Shown here: positions 1-6,271 of the stretch, one piece after another | Layout: the number at the start of each line of letters is the position of its first letter | Position numbering within the stretch: the first letter of the stretch is position 1 | Assembly (NCBI RefSeq): GCF_007741495.1 | Contig: NZ_CP036262.1 | Span: forward strand, 1,550,001-1,614,000 | Source of the DNA: Roseimaritima multifibrata | GTDB taxonomy: Bacteria > Planctomycetota > Planctomycetia > Pirellulales > Pirellulaceae | Length of the DNA: 64,000 nucleotides | Direction: 5' to 3' | The notes under the pieces: model-generated | Told to the model about the DNA's origin: nothing | Seen by the model: only the letters and a program-made list of their open reading frames with translations | Databases searched by the model: none | Made by a program: the position numbers and the translations under genes

Positions 1-993
1 TATCTGAAAACGAGCGACAAAGGAAAGTCATCGCTTGTTGTTGCTCCAACGCACCGTGAAGCAGCCGAAGTCACGGAGCAAATCCGTGACAGTCTGCGTG
101 AGCGAAAGGAATTGGCGGAGGATGAGCATCGTTTCTTGCAGCTGAAATCGCTGAATTTGACGGAAGCCGAGAAAGGAGAAGCGACCACCTATGAGCATCA
201 GCAAGAGTCTGTTGTGCAGTTTCATCAAAATGCTTCAGGGGGAATTAAACGCGGTTCACGCTATTTGATCGCGGGGGCAGCCGGTAAGGAAATTTTGATG
301 CGTCCGGTTGATGGTGGCAAAGAGCAGCCGTTGCCGCTGTCAAATCCGAGTCGATTTGAAGTTTATCAACGAACCGAGATCAAACTAGCTGCTGGGGATC
401 ATGTTCGGCTGACGCTCGGTGGAAAGGCACTGAATGACAAGCGGCGCCTAAGCAATGGTCGCCTGGATCAAATTTCGGGTTTCACCGAAACGGGAGATCT
501 GAAAATGAAGAGCGGTGCAGTCGTCAGCCGCGACTACGGTCACGTCGATCATGGCTATGTGATAACAAGTCATGCTAGCCAAGGAAAAGATAGGGATGTG
601 GCAATCGCGTCGATGGGAGCCGATTCATTGCCGGCCGTGAATGCTCGTCAGTTTTATGTTACTGCGTCCCGTGGGCGTGAGGATCTTAAGATCTACGTTG
701 ATGATAAAGCGAAAGTGCGGCGGGCAATTGTTCGGAGTGGAGAGCAATTATCCGCCAGCGAACTAATTCGCTCGACCATGCCCCCGGAATCGCCTGCCAA
801 AACCGTCGTCCCAAATTTGGGACGAGAGCGCCAACGGCAACGAGCTGTCGCTGCATTCCGTACCAGAATAAGAGCGTGGTGGACGCAGTCACGGAGCCTC
901 GTACGACGACAAGATACCCGAAAGCCAATTGCTGACCACGGCGAGCGCCCCAACCGTTCAGTGTTTCCTCAAACCGACCGCGACCGGAGATAA
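1..993 (+). CDS. MobF-type relaxase/helicase, C-terminal part (5' end outside window)
   Basis: The reading frame is open from the first base, so the N-terminal relaxase domain lies left of the window. The visible 330 residues look like the C-terminal helicase half of TrwC/TraA-type conjugative relaxases. It opens with a VVAPTHREA segment typical of these proteins. Further on are YVITSHASQGKD (superfamily 1 helicase motif V region) and FYVTASRGRED (motif VI region). The protein would nick and unwind the transferred strand during conjugation. The last 70 residues are arginine-rich and contain VPNLGRE, encoded by a 20-bp palindrome (806-825) that recurs twice nearby. The stop is followed after 2 bases by the next start codon, so the two genes are probably co-translated. 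Family assignment is from motifs only. Confidence 0.82.
   Translation, partial: YLKTSDKGKSSLVVAPTHREAAEVTEQIRDSLRERKELAEDEHRFLQLKSLNLTEAEKGEATTYEHQQESVVQFHQNASGGIKRGSRYLIAGAAGKEILMRPVDGGKEQPLPLSNPSRFEVYQRTEIKLAAGDHVRLTLGGKALNDKRRLSNGRLDQISGFTETGDLKMKSGAVVSRDYGHVDHGYVITSHASQGKDRDVAIASMGADSLPAVNARQFYVTASRGREDLKIYVDDKAKVRRAIVRSGEQLSASELIRSTMPPESPAKTVVPNLGRERQRQRAVAAFRTRIRAWWTQSRSLVRRQDTRKPIADHGERPNRSVFPQTDRDRR
806..825. repeat. Dispersed palindrome, copy 1 (inside relaxase gene)
   Basis: A perfect 20-bp palindrome with core GTCCCAAATTTGGGAC. It is read in frame within the relaxase gene and encodes VPNLG. The same 16-bp core recurs at 1050-1065 and 2267-2282. Confidence 0.85.
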
Positions 994-995
994 CA

Positions 996-1415
996 ATGGG
1001 AATTGCAAACAAAGCGTTTCAGCGTCAACAATCGGGGCGTCTTCACGCCGTCCCAAATTTGGGACAAGAGGATTTTCCGTATGAGAGGATCCAAAATGGA
1101 GAGATTCCACCGATGATGTTCCAGTTGCGATTTAGCGATGGGCGACGGTACAGCTACGCTTATAGCGATGTTCGGGAAATCTACCGCCGTGATGCTGGAC
1201 ATGTCGAAATCATGGTCTTAGGACGCACGGACTTGCTGTTGACTTTCCAAGGTCGAAAACTAGACGAGCTGGTCAACCTGTTTGGCAGCGGAAAAATAAA
1301 GTGGGTTCGGGAACGCGACCCCCGCAGCATTGCAGCGCAAGATGACGCAATTGAAGTGGATCGGCTAACGATTGAAGTTGCACCACCTCCAGCACCTAAC
1401 AGCGTAACAGCGTAA
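996..1415 (+). CDS. Unknown protein downstream of relaxase
   Basis: 139 residues, starting 2 bases after the relaxase stop, so almost certainly in the same transcript. I do not recognise the family. The middle (about residues 45-100) reads as a small folded domain (FQLRFSDGRRYSYAYSDVREIYRR), and the C-terminus is proline-rich. Residues around 18-24 (AVPNLGQE) come from an in-frame copy of the GTCCCAAATTTGGGAC palindrome, the same peptide as in the relaxase. Location suggests a conjugation accessory role, but nothing in the sequence fixes a function. Confidence 0.7.
   Translation: MGIANKAFQRQQSGRLHAVPNLGQEDFPYERIQNGEIPPMMFQLRFSDGRRYSYAYSDVREIYRRDAGHVEIMVLGRTDLLLTFQGRKLDELVNLFGSGKIKWVRERDPRSIAAQDDAIEVDRLTIEVAPPPAPNSVTA
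1050..1065. repeat. Dispersed palindrome, copy 2 (inside coding region)
   Basis: Perfect 16-bp palindrome GTCCCAAATTTGGGAC near the 5' end of the gene at 996-1415, read in the same frame as copy 1 and again giving VPNLG. Confidence 0.85.
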
Positions 1416-1494
1416 ACACGTTGTTACGGCACGTCGTGCTCAAGTTTGGCGAGCACCCTGCTCTGCCAAAGAATGCGATTAATCTGTTGGGAGA

Positions 1495-1524
1495 ACCAAC
1501 TGGGACCGATTAGGCCCAGTTGGT
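1495..1524. terminator. Hairpin between converging genes, probable bidirectional terminator
   Basis: Perfect 10-bp inverted repeat ACCAACTGGG / CCCAGTTGGT with a 10-base loop. It lies between the plus-strand relaxase operon (ending 1415) and the minus-strand gene ending at 1532. There is no clear T-run, so the terminator role is inferred from position. Confidence 0.5.
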
Positions 1525-1531
1525 GTCTGCT

Positions 1532-1927
1532 TTAGTGTTCGCTTGGCAAATACAGAGTCCAATGCTCACCATCGAATGCAGCCCAAATATCGATTTTGGG
1601 GAGCGGGAAATCAGTGAATTCGATCTCCTGGGTGATAAAGGGTGCATCAGGACTGTCAGCCTTTGCGAAGAGTGTTGCGGCAGTCCCTTCCGTTCGTTGA
1701 AGCGTCCAGAAGTGCATCTCTTCGATGCGTGAATCTTTAAGAGCTGCCTGGCGAAAGCTTTTGCTGCCGATCCATGATGCTATCGCGTCGATTAGCCAGT
1801 ACGCTTCACCTCGTTCAGCGACATGCTGAACTCCGAGCGTGTAGATCACTCGTCGATTGAATGAGTGTCTGTATCGCTCCAAATCCCCAGTAAAGTGCTG
1901 TAGTTGTGAGTAGGTTAGCTGTGTCAT
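1532..1927 (-). CDS. Small plasmid protein resembling the DUF6876 family
   Basis: 131 residues from the ATG at 1927. That start is preferred over an in-frame ATG at 1957 because AGGAG lies 8 bases upstream of it. The pattern of an N-terminal THF/GDLERYRHSF segment, then RRVIYTLGVQHVAERGEAYWLIDAIAS, then a C-terminal IDIWAAFDGEHWTLYLP resembles the DUF6876 family as I recall it; function unknown. A structured 110-base element lies upstream (1971-2080). The gene is one of a scattered set of small minus-strand genes sharing similar leader sequences. It is convergent with the relaxase operon. Confidence 0.75.
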   Translation of the reverse strand: MTQLTYSQLQHFTGDLERYRHSFNRRVIYTLGVQHVAERGEAYWLIDAIASWIGSKSFRQAALKDSRIEEMHFWTLQRTEGTAATLFAKADSPDAPFITQEIEFTDFPLPKIDIWAAFDGEHWTLYLPSEH

Positions 1928-1970
1928 GATCTTGTCTCCTTTCGTTTGTTGGATCATGCCAGCTGACTAG

Positions 1971-2080
1971 CCGCTCCGTTTGGCGTTGGTGCAAGGGTCT
2001 TCGCGGGTACCGCGACATGGCGAAGCCTAGCGCAGCGACGTGCTGCAGCCGTGCCCTTGCAGCGTTGCCAAATGGAGCGG
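1971..2080 (-). promoter_or_regulatory. Structured 5' leader element L1
   Basis: On the minus strand, upstream of the gene starting at 1927, there is a nested fold. An outer 14-bp stem pairs 2067-2080 with 1971-1984 (one mismatch). A second 7-bp stem, GCAAGGG/CCCTTGC, pairs 2054-2060 with 1991-1997. The enclosed part carries several small hairpins, including CGCGG/CCGCG, GCAGC/GCTGC and the motif GGCTTCGCC. The same overall plan (outer stem, G-run/C-run inner stem, GGCTTCGCC in the loop) is seen at 3112-3189 before an unrelated gene. A cis-acting RNA or a protein-binding dyad are both possible. Confidence 0.5.
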
Positions 2081-2261
2081 CAAGCTGCATGAATATCCAA
2101 CCAATGGAAGGAGATAAAAGAAACATGCCAATGCCACACTCTGGAACTGCATCGGTTGGAGATTTGTGAATGATGCAGGAGCTAAGAAATTCGACGATGA
2201 CGCTACTGAGAGTTGTACGTTGAAATCCGCGCTAAAATTGTGGAAAGAGAATGAAGCGGCA

Positions 2262-2287
2262 AGGTTGTCCCAAATTTGGGACAACCT
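2262..2287. repeat. Dispersed palindrome, copy 3 (intergenic, 26 bp)
   Basis: Perfect 26-bp palindrome containing the 16-bp core GTCCCAAATTTGGGAC at 2267-2282. It begins 4 bases beyond the stop codon of the frameshifted minus-strand gene 2292-2545 and could act as a transcription terminator stem there. Confidence 0.85.
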
Positions 2288-2291
2288 CTTT

Positions 2292-2545
2292 TCAGCGTGT
2301 GAGAGCTGGCCAGCGGGCGAGAGTTGTGTCGCGAACGGCGACCACATCATCATCAGTAATGCACGCGAACGGAACACTTGTTTCAGAAAACGACCACTCG
2401 TAACGGGCCAGTTCCCATCCGGATGCGTCGGTGAAAACTTCGATCAGTGCCCCGCTCGCACAGGCTTGCCGTCTAAATAGTGACGGAGCCCGCTTGGCTC
2501 ACGCCTAAGTTCCAGACGCATCGAGTTTCGTTGCTGTTCAGTCAT
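2292..2545 (-). pseudogene. Small conserved plasmid gene broken by a 1-base frameshift
   Basis: Starting at ATG 2545 (GAGGAC upstream), the frame runs MTEQQRNSMRLELRREPSGL to GKPVRAG and then stops. Shifting frame at the G-run near residue 31 restores a coherent continuation: IEVFTDASGWELARYEW, then VPFACITDDDVVAVRD and ending RWPALTR, stop at 2292. Total length 254 bases is one short of an 84-codon gene plus stop. This fits loss of one G from a run of five, or a sequencing error there. I do not recognise a named function. The 26-bp palindrome follows the stop directly. Confidence 0.7.
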
Positions 2546-2711
2546 GGTCCGTCCTCTTGGGTTTAGATTTTTCAGTTCCCGTAATCGTTCCGGACAGCAG
2601 TAGCACCGGCAAGTTAGAGACGCAACAAAATTGTTGGCTCCGTGCGGAGTCACAGGTTTTGACTTAGGCTCCCATTAGAAGATCGCAATTTGCGACGATA
2701 CGACAGTAAGG

Positions 2712-2743
2712 AAAACCGCACCGCCGTGTTGTCGGCGATACGG
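2712..2743 (-). terminator. Rho-independent terminator
   Basis: On the minus strand an 11-bp fully paired stem (two G-T wobbles), loop ACAACA, is followed by TTTT. It lies 23 bases beyond the stop codon of the gene at 2767-3060. Confidence 0.8.
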
Positions 2744-2766
2744 TTGGCGTTTGCCGGGATGCAGAA

Positions 2767-3060
2767 CTACTGCTCTCCTTCGCCCACGTTGTCGTCGGCG
2801 TCGGTTGATTTGCGGTCGGCGGCTTTGAGCTCCGTGATCCGATCGGCAATCTTGGCGTACAGAACACCGAGCTTCAGGTTATCAATCTCGCCGAGACTGT
2901 TGGTATCTTTCCACTGCCCGTCTGCGGTGGTATATCCGCGGGAGTAAACAACGGAGTACATCGGCGGTTTCCCGTCTTTGCCCTGGTTGCTCCAGATCGT
3001 GCCTTTCAGCAGTCCGTAGCGAAGTGTGTCGGCTGGTTGTTTTGAGTTTGTCTGTGTCAT
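2767..3060 (-). CDS. Unknown small plasmid protein (IWSN...YSRGY...G family)
   Basis: 97 residues from ATG 3060, which has AAAGGA upstream; longer in-frame starts lie inside the structured leader and are unlikely. The core reads LKGTIWSNQGKDGKP, YSVVYSRGYTTADGQWKD and GVLYAKIADRITEL. I associate this pattern with small proteins of unknown function seen beside ArdC and relaxase genes on plasmids, but I cannot name the family. The C-terminal 20 residues are acidic and probably disordered. It has its own leader (3112-3189) and its own terminator (2712-2743), so it is a one-gene transcription unit. Confidence 0.75.
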   Translation of the reverse strand: MTQTNSKQPADTLRYGLLKGTIWSNQGKDGKPPMYSVVYSRGYTTADGQWKDTNSLGEIDNLKLGVLYAKIADRITELKAADRKSTDADDNVGEGEQ

Positions 3061-3111
3061 GGTCTTGGTCCTTTCTTTGTTGGTTGACCTGGCCCGTGTT
3101 CCCGCCGCGTG

Positions 3112-3189
3112 ACGGATTCCGTCTGCATGGGGTTGGTGCGGCACGCAGGCGAAGCCGAGTACACGGCCCCATTGCGGATCGGAATCCGT
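3112..3189 (-). promoter_or_regulatory. Structured 5' leader element L2
   Basis: On the minus strand, a perfect 10-bp outer stem ACGGATTCCG/CGGAATCCGT pairs 3180-3189 with 3112-3121. It encloses a stem GCA(A)TGGGG/CCCCATGC (3167-3175 with 3125-3132) and a loop carrying GGCTTCGCC (3148-3156). The design matches L1 at 1971-2080. The ribosome-binding segments also match: CCAACAAA, then GAAAGGA, then CAAGA before ATG in both. Confidence 0.55.
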
Positions 3190-3270
3190 TTCGTGGCAGC
3201 GTGACATGATCGTCATCCCATCAAGGCAAGGAGCAACGCCACTGCTCACTGTTCAATGCCACATCAGCTA

Positions 3271-3525
3271 GAGCAAATCAAGCTCTGACGATTAAAAGCA
3301 GACGTTTGTGTGCATTCAGAGAAAACGAACCGTTCGCTTGCCGCTTGTTTCGCCCGTCGCGGCTATTTGAGGAAAGGTTGGCGACATCATCGCGAGAGAC
3401 TAATCGCTCACTCGGTGGTTGTACGGCGAAGCGATGATCGGTATCGCGGGGATCGTACCGATCGCAAATCAGCCGATGCTGGCACCCACGCGGTAAAGTA
3501 GGAGAGTGATAGTGCTCTGCCATAC
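3271..3525 (+). ncRNA. Candidate structured RNA ending at a strong terminator
   Basis: No convincing protein is encoded on either strand here, yet a strong plus-strand terminator follows at once (3526-3564). The stretch holds several hairpins: AGAGC/GCTCT near 3271, ATCATCGC pairing with GCGATGAT (about 3385 and 3435), ATCGGTA/TACCGAT (about 3438-3464) and CGGTA/TACCG with an inner AGAG/CTCT (about 3491-3527). This suggests a non-coding transcript of roughly 200-290 bases. Its 5' end and promoter are not located. The purine run GAGGAAAGG recalls RNase P RNA, but other conserved RNase P elements are missing. Confidence 0.35.
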
Positions 3526-3564
3526 CGCCCAACCGTTCCCGCCGGAACGGTTGGGCGTTTTTTT
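3526..3564 (+). terminator. Strong rho-independent terminator
   Basis: Perfect 14-bp GC-rich stem (CGCCCAACCGTTCC with its complement), 4-base loop, then seven T. It has no plus-strand protein gene upstream, so it must end a non-coding transcript or serve as a barrier. Confidence 0.9.
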
Positions 3565-3613
3565 GGGGGATACCGACACGGCGATTTGAATTCGCATCAA
3601 TCTTTGAAAAATA

Positions 3614-3641
3614 TTGTGCGCGGTGGTGGAAGCGGTATACT
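3614..3641 (+). promoter_or_regulatory. Sigma70-type promoter for a candidate small RNA
   Basis: TTGTGC (3614-3619), 16-base spacer, TATACT (3636-3641). Predicted start near 3648. No protein gene follows; a terminator comes about 70 bases later. Confidence 0.5.
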
Positions 3642-3647
3642 GGAACG

Positions 3648-3721
3648 TAGGCATGAACGCACTGCCCCGCGTTTGTCCATGTGAAAGCCGCCGTCCACTG
3701 CCCCGGATGACGGCTTTTTTT
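3648..3721 (+). ncRNA. Candidate ~73-nt small RNA
   Basis: The stretch is bounded by a good promoter (3614-3641) and a rho-independent terminator. The terminator has arms AAAGCCG at 3684-3690 and CGGCTTT at 3711-3717 with a longer imperfect stem, followed by a T-run to 3721. It contains a 10-base direct repeat CACTGCCCCG (3660-3669 and 3696-3705); the second copy lies in the terminator loop. Such short repeats in single-stranded regions are common in target-binding or antisense small RNAs. There is no start codon with a ribosome site and useful frame. Confidence 0.45.
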
Positions 3722-3788
3722 CTTGATCAGGCTAGCACCGAACGCGAAAAAGGGGGCAGCCGGAATTAAAGCAGGCGCGAAACCGCTG

Positions 3789-4799
3789 CTAAAACAAGTC
3801 CAGCTGTGATGTTGGCTGTGGCTTCCCTCCTCCTTCGTCTTGAGATATTTCAGGTAAGGCTGCTGGCTTCGTTTCAGTTTGTCGTGTTGATTCCCCGTTG
3901 AACGTCTCCCCCAGGATCAAATCAGCCGATTTCTGAGCGGCGCCCGCAGCTCCGATCACCAGACGCTTGTCACCTTTGAGAACGTCGATCCAGCTTTGCA
4001 AGTAAGAGGCTGACTGCTCAATGGTTGGTGGACTAATCCCGCTGGCGGCGTTTAAGAACGCCGCAGACATTTCCGCGATCAATTCCTCGCGGCTGTAATT
4101 TGGACTTCCAAAAGGTGCAAGTGTTTGATCGAGACCACGGTCAAGGCGGCTGCTGTGTCCTGTTGAATGGGAAAGCTCGTGAAATAGGGTGCTGTAATAG
4201 TTTTCGCGACAATCAAATTTTTCAGGATCAGGCATGTGAACGCTATCGGTGCGAGGACGGTAATACGCCCGTAGTCCTCCGTCGTGCTCAATGATCGGTT
4301 TTGACAGGTATCCGTTTATGATGCGTTCAGCTTCGACAAGCGGTTCGAAGGGAACGGCATTTTGATCCGCTTTCGGAGCGTCGGGAATCTCGATCCCATC
4401 AATTTGCTGGACATTAAAGGCGGTGTAGTGCTTGAGAACCGGAAGGGTGACGTCTTTTCCGGTCTCTTTGTCTTTGGTTTCGTACATTTTCCAGAATGTG
4501 ACCAAGCTGCCTTTTTCGCCTTTGCGGACTTGCCCGCCATTGGCAAGTGCCTGTTTGAACGTCATCCAGTAGTCGGATGAATAACCGCCACTCCAGGCAG
4601 CCATGCCGAGCAGCAGGACATTGATCCCTCGATAGCGTTTGCCGCTATCCATGTTTTTGGGGAACCCGTCGCCGCTGCCGCGTTGGATCGGATTGCGCCA
4701 GGGTGGTGTCCCCTCTTCCAGGTAACCAATGATTTTGTCTGTAACCTCCTGATAAATGTCGCGTTTCGGTTTCTTCGCGTAGTTCTTCTTCTTTGCCAT
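3789..4799 (-). CDS. ardC: ArdC-like antirestriction protein (ssDNA-binding domain plus zincin-like metallopeptidase)
   Basis: 336 residues. The N-terminal part (about 10-130) matches the ArdC ssDNA-binding domain: DIYQEVTDKIIGYLEEGTPPW, YRGINVLLLGMAAW and GGQVRKGEKGSLVTFWK. The second half is zincin-like, with the metal-binding motif HELSH in FHELSHSTGHSSR (about residue 208) and a downstream EELIAEM supplying a further acidic residue. ArdC proteins enter recipients with incoming plasmid DNA and protect it from restriction. Start ATG 4799 is chosen because GGAAGG lies just upstream. A 12-codon open frame with its own ribosome site ends 6 bases before this start. Length is slightly above the usual 300 or so. 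Confidence 0.88.
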   Translation of the reverse strand: MAKKKNYAKKPKRDIYQEVTDKIIGYLEEGTPPWRNPIQRGSGDGFPKNMDSGKRYRGINVLLLGMAAWSGGYSSDYWMTFKQALANGGQVRKGEKGSLVTFWKMYETKDKETGKDVTLPVLKHYTAFNVQQIDGIEIPDAPKADQNAVPFEPLVEAERIINGYLSKPIIEHDGGLRAYYRPRTDSVHMPDPEKFDCRENYYSTLFHELSHSTGHSSRLDRGLDQTLAPFGSPNYSREELIAEMSAAFLNAASGISPPTIEQSASYLQSWIDVLKGDKRLVIGAAGAAQKSADLILGETFNGESTRQTETKPAALPEISQDEGGGKPQPTSQLDLF

Positions 4800-4805
4800 G
4801 CCGCC

Positions 4806-4844
4806 CTACCTTCCGGTGGCGGCGATCTCTGATGTGCGTCTCAT
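4806..4844 (-). CDS. Possible 12-residue leader peptide before ardC
   Basis: ATG at 4844 is preceded by AAAGAAAGGGCAGTCCC, very like the leader of the gene at 3060. It opens a frame MRRTSEIAATGR that stops at 4806, and the stop overlaps the ardC ribosome-binding region. Such an arrangement could couple ardC translation to the leader. Alternatively it may be the relic of a displaced gene start. Confidence 0.35.
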   Translation of the reverse strand: MRRTSEIAATGR

Positions 4845-4873
4845 GGGACTGCCCTTTCTTTAGTTGGTTTGAC

Positions 4874-4893
4874 CCGTGCCGTTTTTGGCACGG
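4874..4893 (-). terminator. Hairpin after the gene at 4900-5265
   Basis: Perfect 7-bp stem CCGTGCC/GGCACGG with loop AAAAAC on the minus strand, 7 bases past the stop at 4900. It lacks a T-run and may instead be a leader element of the ardC unit. Confidence 0.45.
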
Positions 4894-4899
4894 ATTGAT

Positions 4900-5265
4900 T
4901 TACACTGTCAACGACATTTGATTCATGTCTACGGATTCCGTCGACGGCTCCCGCGACCATGCGACCGCCTCCCAGGACTGGGGAAACCCATCGAGGCTCA
5001 AGCGTCCGCGAAACATGACCGCGATGCCCTCGGCAAGCTGTGATCGACCGCAGCAATTTTCTGAGCGTTCGGCATAGGCTTTATGCATCAGTGCGAAAAC
5101 AACTGCGTCACCGTCCCCTTGCTCGAAGCAATTGTCGAATCCGCGTGTATAGATGTTCGCCCAGGGTTCATCAGCAAGTTTGCGGATTGATTTTGCGGCA
5201 TGGTGGACACGGAGACCGAAGCCTGGCAGGGTTGGATAGGGGTTCTTAGGTTTGTAAATGGTCAT
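4900..5265 (-). CDS. Unknown plasmid protein
   Basis: 121 residues; start ATG 5265 has a strong AAGGAGG site overlapping the stop of the upstream gene (13-base gap), so the two form an operon. The sequence reads YPTLPGFGLRVHHAAKSIRKL, then YTRGFDNCFEQGDGDAVVFALMHKAY and RSQLAEGIAVMFRG. It has no signal peptide or membrane segment. I do not recognise the family; the context is the antirestriction cluster of a plasmid. Confidence 0.7.
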   Translation of the reverse strand: MTIYKPKNPYPTLPGFGLRVHHAAKSIRKLADEPWANIYTRGFDNCFEQGDGDAVVFALMHKAYAERSENCCGRSQLAEGIAVMFRGRLSLDGFPQSWEAVAWSREPSTESVDMNQMSLTV

Positions 5266-5278
5266 GATGTTGCCCTCC

Positions 5279-5614
5279 TTAAGGCTGCTGTGGGGTTTTG
5301 TCTGTGAGTTCGTGGCACGGCTCGGTGTTAGCGTGTGCCCTGATTTCTTTCTCGTAGGATGAGAGTTCGTTTTCGAGTTGGTTGATCAACTCGGTTAAAT
5401 GTTTTTGAGGAGAAGCAGCATTCAAAAATGCGTTCAACCGATATCCAGTGTTTGCGATTTTGGTCAGATGGATTTCCTCCTCGTAGGATGAAAGTTCGCA
5501 CAATCGTTCCTTAATGGACTCCGCTTGGTTCGCAACGTCCCGTAACTTTTTTGCTTGTCGGGTGAACTGCGAGAGCGGAACTTCGCGAATGTGAATGATT
5601 TCGTTGTGTGGCAT
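5279..5614 (-). CDS. Unknown coiled-coil protein with an internal repeat
   Basis: 111 residues from ATG 5614 (AAAGGA about 9 bases upstream; an earlier ATG at 5632 overlaps this ribosome site). Most of the protein is predicted helical and charged. The segment ELSSYEEEI (about 46-54) recurs as ELSSYEKEI (about 89-97), suggesting a duplicated helical unit. It is the first gene of the operon with 4900-5265, and a 54-base hairpin lies upstream (5642-5695). No function is apparent. Confidence 0.65.
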   Translation of the reverse strand: MPHNEIIHIREVPLSQFTRQAKKLRDVANQAESIKERLCELSSYEEEIHLTKIANTGYRLNAFLNAASPQKHLTELINQLENELSSYEKEIRAHANTEPCHELTDKTPQQP

Positions 5615-5641
5615 GATGTTGTTTCCTTTCAATTAGAGATT

Positions 5642-5695
5642 GGGGTTTATGAACGAACGTGAAGCCAAAGGCGTAACGGGTCGCTCATAATCCCC
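5642..5695 (-). promoter_or_regulatory. Long hairpin leader L3
   Basis: On the minus strand GGGG(A)TTATGA(G)CGA pairs with TCG(T)TCATAA(A)CCCC, capped by an inner hairpin with loop region GCCTTTGGCTTC. It sits in the leader of the gene starting at 5614. Like L1 and L2 it starts with ATGGGG and carries GGCTTC, but the fold differs. Confidence 0.4.
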
Positions 5696-5945
5696 ATGCT
5701 GGAAAATGATTAAGCGGGGGGAGCACCGCCAGTCCCGAATTGCCGGAGGGGGATCACCCAGATTCCGCAGCACAGCGGAGAAATTTGGGGACACCGGCAA
5801 GAGCCGAAGGAGAGCGAAGCGAAGGACTTGCGAGGCGGGACCGAAGGGGTCCTAACGACTCAGCAGCAGCGTCTCTCTGCCGTCTGGCACACCGCCAAGT
5901 GAAAACAATTGACAGCCCTTCCGCAGTTGTGCTTTTGTAGCGAGC
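5696..5945 (+). promoter_or_regulatory. Divergent intergenic region with promoter for 5946-6931
   Basis: No gene found. The last part holds TTGACA (5909-5914), an 18-base spacer and TTTTGT (5933-5938). That would put the transcription start within a base or two of the ATG at 5946, giving a nearly leaderless mRNA. Upstream is a purine-rich stretch with a small hairpin GGACC/GGTCC near 5839-5855. Confidence 0.4.
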
Positions 5946-6269
5946 ATGGACCCGACGAGTACATTCAATGCGATGCTGGAAGCATACGCCAATAGCGACC
6001 ATGAAGAGGCTCGCGAACACGCGACCAACCTGATGGACTGGCTCCTGAAGGGCGGATTCCCGCCACGATTCTTCTTGGCCGCCAAAAGCCAGAGCGTCTT
6101 TGAACTTTCAACGAATTTCGCTGAGCAAGCATCTGCAGAAGTGTGCCGCAGGATTTTGCGCGACGACAATTTCGGACCGGATGAAACGGGAGGCGAGTAC
6201 TGCGATCCGGAACCGTCCGGTCCGTGCCATCCGTCAGAGCTGATTCGCAACCAATGTGATCTGCCGTAA
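5946..6269 (+). CDS. Unknown protein
   Basis: 107 residues, first of a two-gene plus-strand unit: the next ATG comes 2 bases after this stop. It is acidic, with an amphipathic helix pattern (FNAMLEAYANSDHEEAREHATNLMDWLLKGGFPP) and a cysteine-containing C-terminus. There is no signal peptide or membrane segment and I do not recognise it. No clear Shine-Dalgarno sequence precedes the ATG, which fits the nearly leaderless transcript inferred from the promoter position. Confidence 0.6.
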   Translation: MDPTSTFNAMLEAYANSDHEEAREHATNLMDWLLKGGFPPRFFLAAKSQSVFELSTNFAEQASAEVCRRILRDDNFGPDETGGEYCDPEPSGPCHPSELIRNQCDLP

Positions 6270-6271
6270 AG

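Noticed and set aside
2166-2480. A 104-codon plus-strand frame
   Set aside because: It runs antisense to the frameshifted gene and through the palindrome, with no ribosome site.
3369-3390. RNase P RNA, suggested by GAGGAAAGG in a structured region
   Set aside because: The rest of the conserved P4 and specificity-domain motifs are absent.
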